Positions 36,145 through 45,724 of a DNA stretch of 64,000 nucleotides are shown in pieces. Numbering within the stretch: position 1 is the stretch's first letter; every line of letters starts with the position of its first letter. The DNA lies in assembly GCF_005405205.1 (NCBI RefSeq), contig NZ_BJDP01000005.1:1-64000 (forward strand), read 5' to 3'. A program made the position numbers and the translations under genes. This stretch comes from Enterococcus pingfangensis (GTDB lineage: Bacteria; Bacillota; Bacilli; Lactobacillales; Enterococcaceae). The notes beneath the pieces were generated by a model. The model saw only the letters and a program-made list of their open reading frames with translations, was not told the DNA's origin and searched no databases.

Positions 36145-36326
36145 GGGCTCATTCCTTTTTTTGAGATTTCCATCACGCTCTATTATACTGTTTTTTCTAT
36201 AAATTTTAAATCAGAAGTCGTGATAGTAAGAAAATTTCAAGGAATCCGTGAAATTTTGGCCTTTATTAAAAAAATCGCTGTAAAAAAAGAAAATTCGCTA
36301 GTGCCAAAACACTCTCTTTAAGCGAC

Positions 36327-36361
36327 AAAAAAGTACACCAGCAAAAGCTGGTGTACTTTTT
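36327..36361. terminator. acpP terminator
   Basis: Perfect AAAAAAGTACACCAGC / GCTGGTGTACTTTTT hairpin with an AAAA loop, three bases from the acpP stop. The 36145-36326 stretch shows a weak resemblance to the 17352/26911 repeat around 36213-36290. Confidence 0.93.
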
Positions 36362-36364
36362 GTG

Positions 36365-36616
36365 TTAAGCTTGGTTGTTTTGCATAATGTAATCAACTGC
36401 GGCTCCAACAGTTTCAATCTTTTCAGCATCTTCATCTGAGATTTCTGTTCCGAATTCATCTTCTAATTCTAAAACAAATTCCATGATACTGATTGAATCT
36501 GCATTTAAGTCGTCTTTGATACTTAATTCAAGAGTCACTTTATCTTTATCGATTTCAAAGTGATTTGAAATTATTTCAGCAACTTGGCTAAATACTTCTT
36601 CACGAGTCAACAACAT
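36365..36616 (-). CDS. acpP: Acyl carrier protein
   Basis: An 83-residue acidic four-helix carrier of fatty-acyl chains. The phosphopantetheine serine is Ser41 in [11 protein letters not shown] (DSI instead of the classical DSL). ATG 36616 is only three bases from GGAGG; TTG codons at 36613 and 36610 are better spaced, so the true protein may be one or two residues shorter. It follows plsX, which uses acyl-ACP, by 111 bp. A second, fatty-acid-synthesis ACP is likely elsewhere in the genome. Confidence 0.92.
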   Translation of the reverse strand: MLLTREEVFSQVAEIISNHFEIDKDKVTLELSIKDDLNADSISIMEFVLELEDEFGTEISDEDAEKIETVGAAVDYIMQNNQA

Positions 36617-36727
36617 TCACCTCCACTTGATCAACTAATATTCGTCTATGTCTTACCAGAAGGTCACCACTCATTTTACTGGTGTTTGGCTTCTTTGTCT
36701 AGCTTTTTTGGTAAAATGCTTGCGCGC

Positions 36728-37729
36728 TTACTCGCCTTTAGGTGTTTCGAAAAACTGGACCAATTGTCCAACAACATTCGTTTCCAACATCGTATGGATC
36801 TGATCGATCGTGTTCGCCACCGCTTCAGGACCGGTCGAACCATGTGTTTTGATCACTGGTGCTTTAAGACCAAATAATACCGCCCCGCCATGAGCAGAAT
36901 AGTCCAATTTGTCTTTTAGTCCATATAATGTTTCTTTTAACATCAAAGCTCCGAATTTGCCTTTGACGCCGGCGTCATTGATGCTGCCTTTGATCAGGTT
37001 CATCAAGCCCATCGCGGTTCCTTCGATCGTTTTCAAAACGGCATTGCCGGTAAAGCCATCGGTTACGACAACATCCGCAGCGCCATTCAAAAGTTCCCGT
37101 GCTTCCACATTGCCGATAAAATTGATGCTCTCTTCAGCTTGCAATAGTTTGAAAGCTTCTTTTGTCAACTCGCTGCCTTTGGTTTCTTCTGTTCCGTTGT
37201 TCAACAAGCCTACGCGCGGTTTTTCTATCCCGCGGACATGTTTTGCATAAAAAGAACCTAAGATCGCGTATTGTTGCAGATGTTCCGCTTTATTTTCGGC
37301 ATTCGCGCCAAGATCCAGCATATCAAAACCGCTGTCGCCTGTTAAAACCGGCAATGTCGACATCAGCCCTGGACGTTCAATTCCTTTGATCCGACCCACT
37401 ACGAATAAACCAGCTGCTAATAACGCTCCCGTATTTCCCGCTGAAAAAATTGCGTCGGCTTTGCCTTCTTTGACTGCTTGCGCGGCTAAAACCATCGACG
37501 CCGTTTTTTTACGACGGATTGCTTTGACGGGTTCATCATCGCTGTTGATCTTTTCATCGGTATGAATGATCGTGATATTGTTTTCATTCGTAAGATATTG
37601 ACGGATCGCGTCTTCTTTTCCATATAATTGAAATTCGATATCCGGATGTTTTTTTTGTGCTAACATGACACCTTCAACGATCGCTTGTGGTGCAAAATCG
37701 CCACCCATCGCGTCTACAGCAATTCTCAT
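36728..37729 (-). CDS. plsX: Phosphate acyltransferase PlsX
   Basis: A 333-residue enzyme that turns acyl-ACP and phosphate into acyl-phosphate, the donor for PlsY in phospholipid synthesis. The family text is clear: [11 protein letters not shown] at the N-terminus, [10 protein letters not shown] in the centre and [19 protein letters not shown] start with AAGGAG upstream. With acpP next and fakA three genes upstream, this stretch links exogenous and endogenous fatty acids to lipid synthesis. Confidence 0.96.
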   Translation of the reverse strand: MRIAVDAMGGDFAPQAIVEGVMLAQKKHPDIEFQLYGKEDAIRQYLTNENNITIIHTDEKINSDDEPVKAIRRKKTASMVLAAQAVKEGKADAIFSAGNTGALLAAGLFVVGRIKGIERPGLMSTLPVLTGDSGFDMLDLGANAENKAEHLQQYAILGSFYAKHVRGIEKPRVGLLNNGTEETKGSELTKEAFKLLQAEESINFIGNVEARELLNGAADVVVTDGFTGNAVLKTIEGTAMGLMNLIKGSINDAGVKGKFGALMLKETLYGLKDKLDYSAHGGAVLFGLKAPVIKTHGSTGPEAVANTIDQIHTMLETNVVGQLVQFFETPKGE

Positions 37730-37839
37730 GAGAAACTTCTCTCCTTTTTTCCAATTGATTTATTTTCTAAAAACCGCTCTGTTCAAACAAAACTCGTTAA
37801 CAGTAAAACGGCATTTTTGATTTTCTCCAGTATAGCATA

Positions 37840-39873
37840 TTAATCAAAGTATGTTTCGCCAGTCTCCGTCGGCTTTAATGCCTTTGCTAACGCGGCAAAA
37901 GCTGGTTGACTCTGCCAATTATCCACCTGCCAGATCTGATTGGCTTCATCACGCGCAACTTCTAAGACATTGGCATCATTGACAAGATCCGCGATCAAAA
38001 ATTGCGGCAGCCCCGATTGACGGAAGCCGAATACTTCTCCTGGCCCACGCAACTCTAAATCTTTTTCACTTAGCACAAATCCGTTATTCGTCTCTGTCAT
38101 GATCTTCATCCGCTCTTTTCCCATTTCATTTTTGGGACTAGCGACTAAGATACAATACGAGGCAGCTGATCCGCGTCCAACCCGACCGCGTAATTGATGC
38201 AGCTGCGCTAAACCGAAGCGATCCGCATCCATGATGAACATCACCGTCGCATTCGGAACATTGACTCCCACTTCGATCACGGTGGTAGAAACAAGGATCT
38301 GACTTTGATTCTCTTTAAACTCTTCCATGATCGCATCTTTTTCTGTATTCTTCATTTTTCCATGCAACAGACTGACTTGATACGTTGGTGCGTAATATTC
38401 TTTTAAATGTTCATAAATTTCAGTCGCGTTTTTTACATCCAGTGCTTCGGATTCTTCAATCAACGGACAAATCACGTACAGTTGATGGCCGACTTGCAAT
38501 TCTTGTTTCGCCCAATCCAATGTGTGCTCCAATTGTTTTGGCTTGATCCAACTAGTTTTGACCGGGATCCGTCCCGCCGGCATTTGATCGATGATTGAAA
38601 CATCCATCTCGCCATATGCCGTGATCGCCAACGTCCGCGGGATCGGTGTCGCCGTCATGAACAAAACATCCGGATGCAACCCTTTTTCGCGTAATACTTT
38701 ACGCTGGTTCACACCAAAACGATGCTGTTCGTCAGTAATGACCAAGCCTAAATTAGCAAACTGGACCTCGTCTTGGATCAACGCGTGAGTTCCGATGATC
38801 ACATCGATCTCCCCATTTTTCAATCCAGCCAAGATCGCGCGGCGTTCTTTTGTCTTCGTCGAGCCGGTCAATAGCGCCGTCGTCAATTCCAATGAATCAA
38901 ACAGCTGATTCAAACTTTCTAAATGCTGCTGCGCCAAAATTTCGGTCGGTACCATCAACGCCCCTTGGAATCCAGCCGTCATCGCCGCATACAATGCGAT
39001 TGCTGCAACGACTGTCTTCCCGCTCCCAACATCACCTTGCAGCAAGCGCTGCATATGTTTTTTACTGCGCAGATCGTAACAGATCTCGTTGGTCACTCGT
39101 TTTTGTGCATCCGTCAATTCAAAGGGCAGTTTTTGCGTGAATTGTTTTAGCCGCTCTACATCGTAACGGACCGCGATCCCATTTTTTTCACTGCGCTCAT
39201 TTTTTTTCAACCCTTGCATTTGCATTTGGAACAAGAAAAATTCTTCAAAGACCACTCGCCGTTTGGCTTGCTGGCTCTCTTGCGGATTTTTAGGAAAATG
39301 CATCGCTCGCATCGCTTGTTTGCGCGGCATCAATCGATATTTTTCTAACAAATAATCCGGCAAATTTTCTGTCACTTGCTCACCAAATTTATCAAAGGCT
39401 GTTTTGATCAAATCGACCAGTGTACTTTGCCGGATTGACTTCGTCACATGATAGATTGGTGCGTATTCTTCCGTCTGTTTGCCGCCTAAGATTTTCATCC
39501 CGGTCAATGACTTGCGTTTCGCATCCCATTTTCCATAGACGGCTAATTCTTCACCGACTTCGATTTTATCTTTCAAGTACGGCTGATTAAAAAAGGAGAC
39601 CATGAAAACTGCGTGATCTTGCATCATCCGAAACTGCAGCCGACTTTTTTTATAACCAAAACGGCTAACGACCGGTGCTGAGACGATCACACCTTTTAAA
39701 GTTACTTTTTCTTGGTCGTTGATCTCCAATAGATTTTTTTCTTGAATGTCTTCGTAACGAAACGGATAATAGCTCAATAAATCTTCGATCGTCACGATTC
39801 CTAATTCAACTAACGTTTGTGCCCGCTTAGGTCCTACACCAGGCAAGACCGATACAGCTTCTTGCGTTGCCAT
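37840..39873 (-). CDS. recG: ATP-dependent DNA helicase RecG
   Basis: A 677-residue branch-migration helicase that regresses stalled forks. An N-terminal wedge/OB domain (about 1-150) is followed by helicase motifs: Walker A GDVGSGKT, DEQHRFG (motif II), TATPIPRT, and the C-terminal RGRVGRGS. I start at ATG 39871-39873 with GGAGG six bases before; the GTG directly ahead is in frame but less well placed. It lies between fakA and plsX, a conserved neighbourhood in Firmicutes. Confidence 0.96.
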   Translation of the reverse strand: MATQEAVSVLPGVGPKRAQTLVELGIVTIEDLLSYYPFRYEDIQEKNLLEINDQEKVTLKGVIVSAPVVSRFGYKKSRLQFRMMQDHAVFMVSFFNQPYLKDKIEVGEELAVYGKWDAKRKSLTGMKILGGKQTEEYAPIYHVTKSIRQSTLVDLIKTAFDKFGEQVTENLPDYLLEKYRLMPRKQAMRAMHFPKNPQESQQAKRRVVFEEFFLFQMQMQGLKKNERSEKNGIAVRYDVERLKQFTQKLPFELTDAQKRVTNEICYDLRSKKHMQRLLQGDVGSGKTVVAAIALYAAMTAGFQGALMVPTEILAQQHLESLNQLFDSLELTTALLTGSTKTKERRAILAGLKNGEIDVIIGTHALIQDEVQFANLGLVITDEQHRFGVNQRKVLREKGLHPDVLFMTATPIPRTLAITAYGEMDVSIIDQMPAGRIPVKTSWIKPKQLEHTLDWAKQELQVGHQLYVICPLIEESEALDVKNATEIYEHLKEYYAPTYQVSLLHGKMKNTEKDAIMEEFKENQSQILVSTTVIEVGVNVPNATVMFIMDADRFGLAQLHQLRGRVGRGSAASYCILVASPKNEMGKERMKIMTETNNGFVLSEKDLELRGPGEVFGFRQSGLPQFLIADLVNDANVLEVARDEANQIWQVDNWQSQPAFAALAKALKPTETGETYFD

Positions 39874-39997
39874 CACTAGCCTCCTTTCACTTTTTTAGCA
39901 TTCGGCTTTTATTTAAATTCTTCTTTAAATTCTAAAAATTCTTGATAATAAAAATAAATTTTGGCTGTTTGAGCTGTTGCTGCTCTGATTGCAGCTG

Positions 39998-40028
39998 CAA
40001 AAAAAGCCGGGAAAGAATTCCCGACTTC
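39998..40028 (-). terminator. fakA terminator
   Basis: AGTCGGGAA-TTCT-TTCCCGGCT then T7 on the minus strand. The sequence beyond (39950-39997) resembles part of the rnc-smc element. Confidence 0.93.
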
Positions 40029-40040
40029 GACTTTATAGGA

Positions 40041-41720
40041 TTATTCCGCTGAAAGCAAGTATGGATATACTGGTTGTTTTCCTTCGTGGATCTCAACTTC
40101 TAAATCAGGATAGCTTGCTTCGATCGCCGCACTTAGTTTTTCAGCTTCTGCTTGTGTACCTTCTTCACCGATGATGATCGTAATGATCTCAATATCGTCA
40201 TTGATCATTTTGTTCAACGTATCGAAAGCAGCTTGATACTTATCCGCTTCTGAAAGAACGATTTTACCGTCGATCATGCCTAAGTAGTCGCCTTCGTGGA
40301 TCTCTACGCCGTCGATTGCCGTATCACGGATCGCATTCGTGATTTGTCCGCTAACAACTGATTCAAGCATGTCAGTCATCGCTGTTTTGTTGTCTTCCAA
40401 GCTTTGATCGCCATGGAATGCCAACATTGCGGTCATCCCTTGAGAGACTGTTTTACTTGGTACGACTGCTACAGGAATATCTGCAACTTCTGCCGCTTGA
40501 TCGGCAGCCATAAAGATATTTTTATTGTTCGGTAAAACAACGACTTGTTCTGCATGAACTTCTTTGATTGCTTCTAAAATATCTTCTGTACTTGGATTCA
40601 TTGTTTGTCCGCCGCTGATAACAAAATCAGCCCCTAGACTCTTGAATAATTCTTGAACCCCTTCGCCTGCCGCGATTGCAATGACCGCTTGCGGTTTGCG
40701 TTGGACAGGTGTTTTTTCAACGACGGCTTTTTCGTCGTGTTCCAAAATCGTTTCATGTTGCAAACGCATGTTATCGACTTTGACTTTGATCAACGCACCG
40801 AATTTTTGACCGTAATTCATGACTTCACCCGGATGTTCCGTGTGCACATGAACTTTAACGATCTCATCATCATTGACGACCAATAATGAATCACCGATTC
40901 CATCTAAATAATTGCGGAAAGTATCATAATCGAACTGACTATCAACAGTTGGACCTTCACCAAGGCGGACCATGATTTCAGTACAGTAACCGAATTTGAT
41001 ATCAGCTGTTGCTAATTGGCCTTGGATACTGCGATGATGCTCAGCATTGACCATTTCGTCCATTTCAGCCGGACTTGGTTCATACGTATCATCCGCTTGA
41101 AATTCGCCATTTAATGCACTTAAAAAGCCTTCATAAATGAACAACAAACCTTGACCTCCACTATCGACAACGCCGACTTCTTTCAAAACAGGCAGCATAT
41201 CCGGTGTTTTGTCCAATGCTTTTTTCCCGTATTGAACAACCGTCGTCATGACTTCGATCACATCATCTGTTTGTTTTGCTTTGCGTTCGCCAGCTTTTGC
41301 TGATTCCCGCGCCACGGTTAAAATCGTTCCTTCTACTGGTTTCATGACTGCTTTATAAGCAGTTTCCACGCCGTGAACAAATGCTTTGGCTAAATCTTCA
41401 GCATTCAACGTATCGACTTCTAAGATCGCTTTAGAAAAACCGCGGAATAATTGTGACAAGATAACGCCAGAATTTCCGCGTGCTCCCATCAATAATCCTT
41501 TAGCTAAAACATTCGCTAATTCGCCGACTTTTTCTGAAGCAGAGTTGACAACAGCAGTCGCGCCGCTGGTCATGGATAGGTTCATATTGGTTCCAGTGTC
41601 ACCATCTGGTACTGGAAATACATTTAATGAATTGACATATTCTGCATTGACTTGCAGACGTTTAGCGCCAGCCTCTACCATTTCTTGGAATTGACTCGCG
41701 CTGATTTCTGTTACCTTCAC
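40041..41720 (-). CDS. fakA: Fatty acid kinase catalytic subunit FakA (DhaL/DegV-linked, YloV family)
   Basis: A 559-residue protein with an N-terminal DhaL-type ATP-binding domain (NVFPVPDGDTGTNM with the Mg-binding aspartates; GARGNSGVILSQ) and a C-terminal domain that works with the lipid carrier FakB (DegV family, not in this window). It phosphorylates exogenous fatty acids to acyl-phosphate, which enters the PlsY/PlsX pathway. The start is GTG 41718-41720 with AGGAGG upstream, 29 bp after the asp23-like gene. Older annotations call it a dihydroxyacetone kinase-like protein. Confidence 0.92.
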   Translation of the reverse strand: MKVTEISASQFQEMVEAGAKRLQVNAEYVNSLNVFPVPDGDTGTNMNLSMTSGATAVVNSASEKVGELANVLAKGLLMGARGNSGVILSQLFRGFSKAILEVDTLNAEDLAKAFVHGVETAYKAVMKPVEGTILTVARESAKAGERKAKQTDDVIEVMTTVVQYGKKALDKTPDMLPVLKEVGVVDSGGQGLLFIYEGFLSALNGEFQADDTYEPSPAEMDEMVNAEHHRSIQGQLATADIKFGYCTEIMVRLGEGPTVDSQFDYDTFRNYLDGIGDSLLVVNDDEIVKVHVHTEHPGEVMNYGQKFGALIKVKVDNMRLQHETILEHDEKAVVEKTPVQRKPQAVIAIAAGEGVQELFKSLGADFVISGGQTMNPSTEDILEAIKEVHAEQVVVLPNNKNIFMAADQAAEVADIPVAVVPSKTVSQGMTAMLAFHGDQSLEDNKTAMTDMLESVVSGQITNAIRDTAIDGVEIHEGDYLGMIDGKIVLSEADKYQAAFDTLNKMINDDIEIITIIIGEEGTQAEAEKLSAAIEASYPDLEVEIHEGKQPVYPYLLSAE

Positions 41721-41749
41721 TTACTTAGTCCTCCTTAAGAACGCTGCCT

Positions 41750-42112
41750 TTAGTCAGGCAGAACACGCACACCTTGAACATAGACATTCACTGAGTTAGC
41801 TGTAACCCCAAGCATCGTTTCTAAATTGTATTTCACTTTTTCTTGGACATTGCGCGATACTTCTGAGATCTTCGTGCCGTAGCTGATGATCGTATACACA
41901 TCGACTGCGATTCCGTTCTCTTCTTGACGTACAACAACGCCGCGTGAATAATTTTCTTTTCTTAAAATTTCTGTAATATTGTCTTTGATTTGATTTTTGC
42001 TAGCCATACCGACGATACCAAACACGTCAGTAACCGCACCGCCGACAACCGTCGCGATGACGTCGTTTGAAATTTCGATCATACCAGCCTGTGTATTAAT
42101 TTTCACAGCCAT
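41750..42112 (-). CDS. Asp23/YloU family envelope-stress protein
   Basis: A 120-residue protein of the Asp23/Gls24 superfamily (Bacillus YloU), with the family core EISNDVIATVVGGAVTDVFGIVGM and VYTIISYGTKISEV. Members are abundant at the membrane in staphylococci or linked to alkaline and envelope stress; this paralogue is the one always beside fakA. I start at ATG 42110-42112 with AAGGAGG upstream; 12 extra codons are open before it. It is first gene of the asp23-like-fakA unit and divergent from rpmB. Confidence 0.92.
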   Translation of the reverse strand: MAVKINTQAGMIEISNDVIATVVGGAVTDVFGIVGMASKNQIKDNITEILRKENYSRGVVVRQEENGIAVDVYTIISYGTKISEVSRNVQEKVKYNLETMLGVTANSVNVYVQGVRVLPD

Positions 42113-42158
42113 AGTTGTTAGCCTCCTTAAATAGGCACACTCGCCCATTTTTTCTACT

Positions 42159-42186
42159 ATAATAGTTTATCATAGCCCTATGACAA
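42159..42186 (-). promoter_or_regulatory. Promoter of the asp23-like-fakA unit
   Basis: TTGTCA (42181-42186), 16-bp spacer, TATTAT (42159-42164) on the minus strand. Confidence 0.65.
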
Positions 42187-42192
42187 ATAAAA

Positions 42193-42256
42193 GAAAGTTC
42201 CGTTGCGATTTGCTGATAGGGCGCTCCCTGCTTGCCGCAAATTCCCGCCAACTTTC
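42193..42256. other. Long imperfect hairpin between the asp23-like gene and rpmB
   Basis: GAAAGTT (42193) and AACTTTC (42256) close a 64-nt arm with further pairing ATTTGC/GCAAAT and AGGG/CCCT around a tight loop. It lies outside both promoters as I place them. No T-run follows directly. Remaining bases of 42113-42434 hold the two promoters and AT-rich spacer. Confidence 0.55.
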
Positions 42257-42348
42257 CTGCATCAAAACTTTTGTTAAAAATTTTTACGCTAACAGTCTAT
42301 AATTTACCTGCAAATCCTTTGAATGTCAATCTTTCTAAAAAAATTCAC

Positions 42349-42377
42349 TTGCTAAACTTGTTAATCTATGCTAAATT
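42349..42377 (+). promoter_or_regulatory. rpmB promoter
   Basis: TTGCTA (42349-42354), 17-bp spacer, TAAATT (42372-42377). The leader would be about 50 nt and end in AAAGGAGG. Confidence 0.6.
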
Positions 42378-42434
42378 ATTTTAGTATGAGCCAAAGAAGC
42401 GCTCCAATATCAAGGCAAAAGGAGGAAACATCAT

Positions 42435-42623
42435 ATGGCAAAAGTTTGCTATTTTACTGGTCGTAAAACAAGAAGTGCAAATAACCGTTCTCACGCTATG
42501 AACGCTACAAAACGTACTGTAAAACCTAATTTACAAAAAGTTCGCGTTTTAGTGGACGGAAAACCTAAAAAAGTTTGGGTCTCAACTCGTGCTTTGAAAT
42601 CTGGAAAAGTTGAGCGCGTTTAA
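42435..42623 (+). CDS. rpmB: 50S ribosomal protein L28
   Basis: A 62-residue basic protein, [20 protein letters not shown] at its start. It has only one cysteine, so it is the zinc-free form of L28. ATG with AAAGGAGG upstream. Monocistronic on the plus strand between its own promoter and terminator. Confidence 0.97.
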   Translation: MAKVCYFTGRKTRSANNRSHAMNATKRTVKPNLQKVRVLVDGKPKKVWVSTRALKSGKVERV

Positions 42624-42639
42624 TATTATCCAATCAAAC

Positions 42640-42668
42640 CAAACCGTTCGATTACGAGCGGTTTTTTT
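42640..42668 (+). terminator. rpmB terminator
   Basis: AAACCGTTCG-ATTA-CGAGCGGTTT followed by T-run, 17 bp after the stop. Confidence 0.93.
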
Positions 42669-42708
42669 GTGCCCTCAAACGATGCAGCATTTATAAAACA
42701 ATCTTGAT

Positions 42709-42747
42709 CAAAAAAGGCAGGCCGAATTTTCCGGCTTGCCTTTTTTG
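42709..42747. terminator. Second, symmetric terminator hairpin downstream of rpmB
   Basis: AAAAAAGGCAGGCCG...CCGGCTTGCCTTTTTT, usable in both directions. No gene other than rpmB points to it. The remaining bases up to 42920 show no gene. Confidence 0.8.
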
Positions 42748-42920
42748 AATTGCCGCTTCCTCAAAAAATAAAAACAGCCGCGAATCACCAGCTGCTTTCT
42801 TCCTATAAAATAACTGACTACCCCGATTTTACGGATCTTTATTCGACTCTTTTCCCATCACAAAATTTTTAAATATTCGTTTGAGTTTCATAGCTCTTTC
42901 ACAATATTTTGCGCTATCTA

Positions 42921-42929
42921 TGGTAAAAT
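42921..42929 (+). promoter_or_regulatory. Extended -10 promoter of the YfhO-type gene
   Basis: TG-G-TAAAAT, about 38 bp before the start codon; no good -35. Confidence 0.45.
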
Positions 42930-42966
42930 TTGGATATTCTGTTGAAAGAAGTTTGGTGATTTTTAT

Positions 42967-45561
42967 ATGAAAAACTATCTTAAAAAAAACCGTTGGTACT
43001 TATTGGCTAGTTTTTTTCTGCCGCTAGTACTCATGGTGATCGTCTATTTGACAATCGGCATTTATCCCGGCTCGAGCCGCAGTATCTTAGCTAGTGATGC
43101 CTTTTCCCAATTTTCAAATTTCCACGCAAGTTTTCGCAATATGCTTTTAGGCAAACAAGGACTTTTTTATAATTGGAGCGCCTCGATGGGCCTGAATTAT
43201 TTATCCTTGGTTTCCTATTATCTCGGCGGTTTCTTCACTCCGTTGGTCCTTTTCTTTCCAAATCAGCTGATGCCGGATGCGCTGTATTTTTTAACACTGC
43301 TGAAGATTGGATCTGCTGGACTAGCCTTTTGGTTTTATGCGAAAGGCAGTTTCAAACTGCCGGATTGGTCGCGCGTGGCGCTAAGCGTCTCTTATGCGTT
43401 GATGTCCTTTGCTATCGCCCATTCAGAAATCATCATGTGGCTGGATGCCTTTGTCTATCTGCCGCTGATCATCTGGGGCATCAACCGAGTGATGGATTTT
43501 AAAAAGCTGACTGTCTTGTTTGTTTCCTATTTAATGTTGTTTTTGACAAGTTTTTATATGGGCTTTATGATTGGTGTCTTTTCCGTACTGTATTTTATCG
43601 CGCGTTTGCTCACGAATTGGCAGGCGTATAAAAAAAGCATCGTCCCCTATGGAATCACCTCGCTGTTAGCTGGTTTTGCCTCGATGATCATGATCTTGCC
43701 GTCGCTGTTAGACTTGCGAACAAACGGTGAAGAGTTGACCAAGATCACGACTTTCAAAACTGAAGCGACCGACTGGTGGGATTTTATCGCAAAAAATCTG
43801 ATCGGTTCCTATGACACAACCAAATACGGTTCTATTCCGTTTATTTATATCGGTCTGTTGCCGTTGGCCTTGTGCCTGTTTTTCTTTATTTGCAAGAAGA
43901 TCCCTTGGAAAAATAAAATTCTTTACGGAGCAGTCGCTGCGATCTTGATCGCTAGTTTTTATATCCAGCCGCTGAATTTATTTTGGCATGGTATGCACGC
44001 GCCAAATATGTTTTTATTCCGTTATGCGTACTTGCTTTCCTTTTTAGTGATCACACTCGCCGCCTGGGGCTGGGAAAAATTGGACCGCGAAAATGTTTTA
44101 CAATTAGTCGCCGCCTGTCTTTTATTGATCGCTTGTTTTGCGATTTTTTGGGGCATGAAAGGAAAAGACTATTCTTATCTCAAACCGATCTCACTTTATA
44201 TTACCATCGGCTTTTTAGCAATCTATGCGATCCTCTTTACCGGTTTTCATTCCAACAAGCTCCCGGTAAAAACACTCAGTTTGCTGCTTTTACTGTTGAT
44301 GTGTGCGGAAGCTGCAGTCAATAGTGACTTCATGGTCCGTGGTATTTTAAAAGATTGGAACTATGCTTCTCGCAGTCTTTATACCGATCCTTATCCGGCG
44401 ATCAAAACTTTAGTTGATGAAACAAAAGCGGATAATGACTATTTTTACCGGCTTGAGAATCTAGATCCAGTGTCGGCTAATGATTCTTTTAACTATGGTT
44501 ATAATGGGATCAGTATGTTTTCTTCAATCCGTAATCGGCATTCTTCCGGTTATATGGATCAATTAGGGTTTCGTTCAAGAGGAACCAGCCTGAATATCCG
44601 CTATCAAAACAATACGCTGTTAGCAGATACCTTCACCGGAATCAAATATAACATCGCTAAAGCGAAAAACTTAAATAAATACGGCTTTACGAAGACCGAC
44701 AGTTCCGGCGAGTACAATCTGTTTGAAAATAATTACGCGTTGCCGCTAGCATTTTTGGCACCGACAAGTATCGATAACTTGCAGACTTTGCCAAATGATA
44801 ACCTCGGCACGCAAACACAATTGTTCAACGCCTTGTCGCAAGAACAATTCCAATACTTCCAGTTTTTGCCGATGACACAAGTTGAGACAAAAAATGCCAC
44901 TGTCACTAATGCCGGTACTATCACGACCATTACAGAAAAACAAAACAACGTCTCAAAAGATGTTACTTGGAAAGTTCAAGTTCCAGCAAATACACAGGCG
45001 TATTTAAGTCTTTATCCTTATGATTTTTCAGAACTCGAAAGCTCAACAGCGACTATTACGGCGGCAGGTCAAACGCGCCAAGCACAAATCAGTATCAGCG
45101 GACAATATTACGACTTAGGCTATTATCAAAAAGCCACGACCGTTACTTTTACCGCTAGTTTTTATGGAACAAAATCGATCAGTTTCCAAAATCCGCAAGT
45201 GTTGGCTTTAGATACGGTCGCCTATCAATTAGCTGTTAAAAAAATCAAAGAGAACAGCGTAGGTATGAAGATCGGCAAACAGAGTGCTGAAGGAACTGTC
45301 ACTGCTGAAAAAGCTCAGACACTGGTAACGACCATTCCTTACGATAAAGGCTGGACTGCTAAGATCGACGGCAAAAAAGTAAAAACAAAAGCGTTCCAAG
45401 ATGCCTTTATCAGTATCCACGTACCAAAAGGCAAACACAAAATAACTTTTAGCTACTTGCCGCAAGGCCTTATCATCGGCGCAGTCTCATTTGTCCTTTC
45501 AATCGGCCTGTTTCTCCTTTACTTGCGACTATTAAAACCAAGAAAAGGCCATCGCCACTGA
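42967..45561 (+). CDS. YfhO-family multi-pass membrane protein
   Basis: An 864-residue protein with about 12 membrane helices in the N-terminal half, a large extracellular domain (about 450-835) and a last helix at about 838-857 followed by a basic tail. This is the layout of the YfhO family (GT-C-like fold), some members of which add sugars to lipoteichoic acid or other wall polymers. The first outer loop contains SDAFSQFSNFHASFRNML, similar to the donor-binding Asp motif of GT-C enzymes. The ribosome site is weak (GGTGA). It converges with truA. Confidence 0.88.
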   Translation: MKNYLKKNRWYLLASFFLPLVLMVIVYLTIGIYPGSSRSILASDAFSQFSNFHASFRNMLLGKQGLFYNWSASMGLNYLSLVSYYLGGFFTPLVLFFPNQLMPDALYFLTLLKIGSAGLAFWFYAKGSFKLPDWSRVALSVSYALMSFAIAHSEIIMWLDAFVYLPLIIWGINRVMDFKKLTVLFVSYLMLFLTSFYMGFMIGVFSVLYFIARLLTNWQAYKKSIVPYGITSLLAGFASMIMILPSLLDLRTNGEELTKITTFKTEATDWWDFIAKNLIGSYDTTKYGSIPFIYIGLLPLALCLFFFICKKIPWKNKILYGAVAAILIASFYIQPLNLFWHGMHAPNMFLFRYAYLLSFLVITLAAWGWEKLDRENVLQLVAACLLLIACFAIFWGMKGKDYSYLKPISLYITIGFLAIYAILFTGFHSNKLPVKTLSLLLLLLMCAEAAVNSDFMVRGILKDWNYASRSLYTDPYPAIKTLVDETKADNDYFYRLENLDPVSANDSFNYGYNGISMFSSIRNRHSSGYMDQLGFRSRGTSLNIRYQNNTLLADTFTGIKYNIAKAKNLNKYGFTKTDSSGEYNLFENNYALPLAFLAPTSIDNLQTLPNDNLGTQTQLFNALSQEQFQYFQFLPMTQVETKNATVTNAGTITTITEKQNNVSKDVTWKVQVPANTQAYLSLYPYDFSELESSTATITAAGQTRQAQISISGQYYDLGYYQKATTVTFTASFYGTKSISFQNPQVLALDTVAYQLAVKKIKENSVGMKIGKQSAEGTVTAEKAQTLVTTIPYDKGWTAKIDGKKVKTKAFQDAFISIHVPKGKHKITFSYLPQGLIIGAVSFVLSIGLFLLYLRLLKPRKGHRH

Positions 45562-45603
45562 AGAGATTGACACAGAATCTACTGAAACAACCTTTATTTA
45601 GAA

Positions 45604-45640
45604 AGAGGAGGTGTGACAAAATATCACACCTCCTCTTCTT
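45604..45640 (+). terminator. Terminator of the YfhO-type gene
   Basis: AGAGGAGGTGTGA pairs perfectly with TCACACCTCCTCT around a short AT loop, followed by a T-rich stretch; it could work in both directions. Confidence 0.88.
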
Positions 45641-45644
45641 ATTC

Positions 45645-45710
45645 AAAAAAATAATCAACGGAAAAGCTGCGGACTTGAATAAACTCGCTGCTTTCGTTGA
45701 TTATTTTTTC
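45645..45710 (-). terminator. truA terminator
   Basis: AATAATCAACG...AAAGC..GCG pairs with CGC..GCTTT..CGTTGATTATT; on the minus strand the stem is followed by T7. It lies beside the YfhO terminator, giving two hairpins between convergent genes. Confidence 0.88.
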
Positions 45711-45724
45711 TTAGCTGATTGCCA

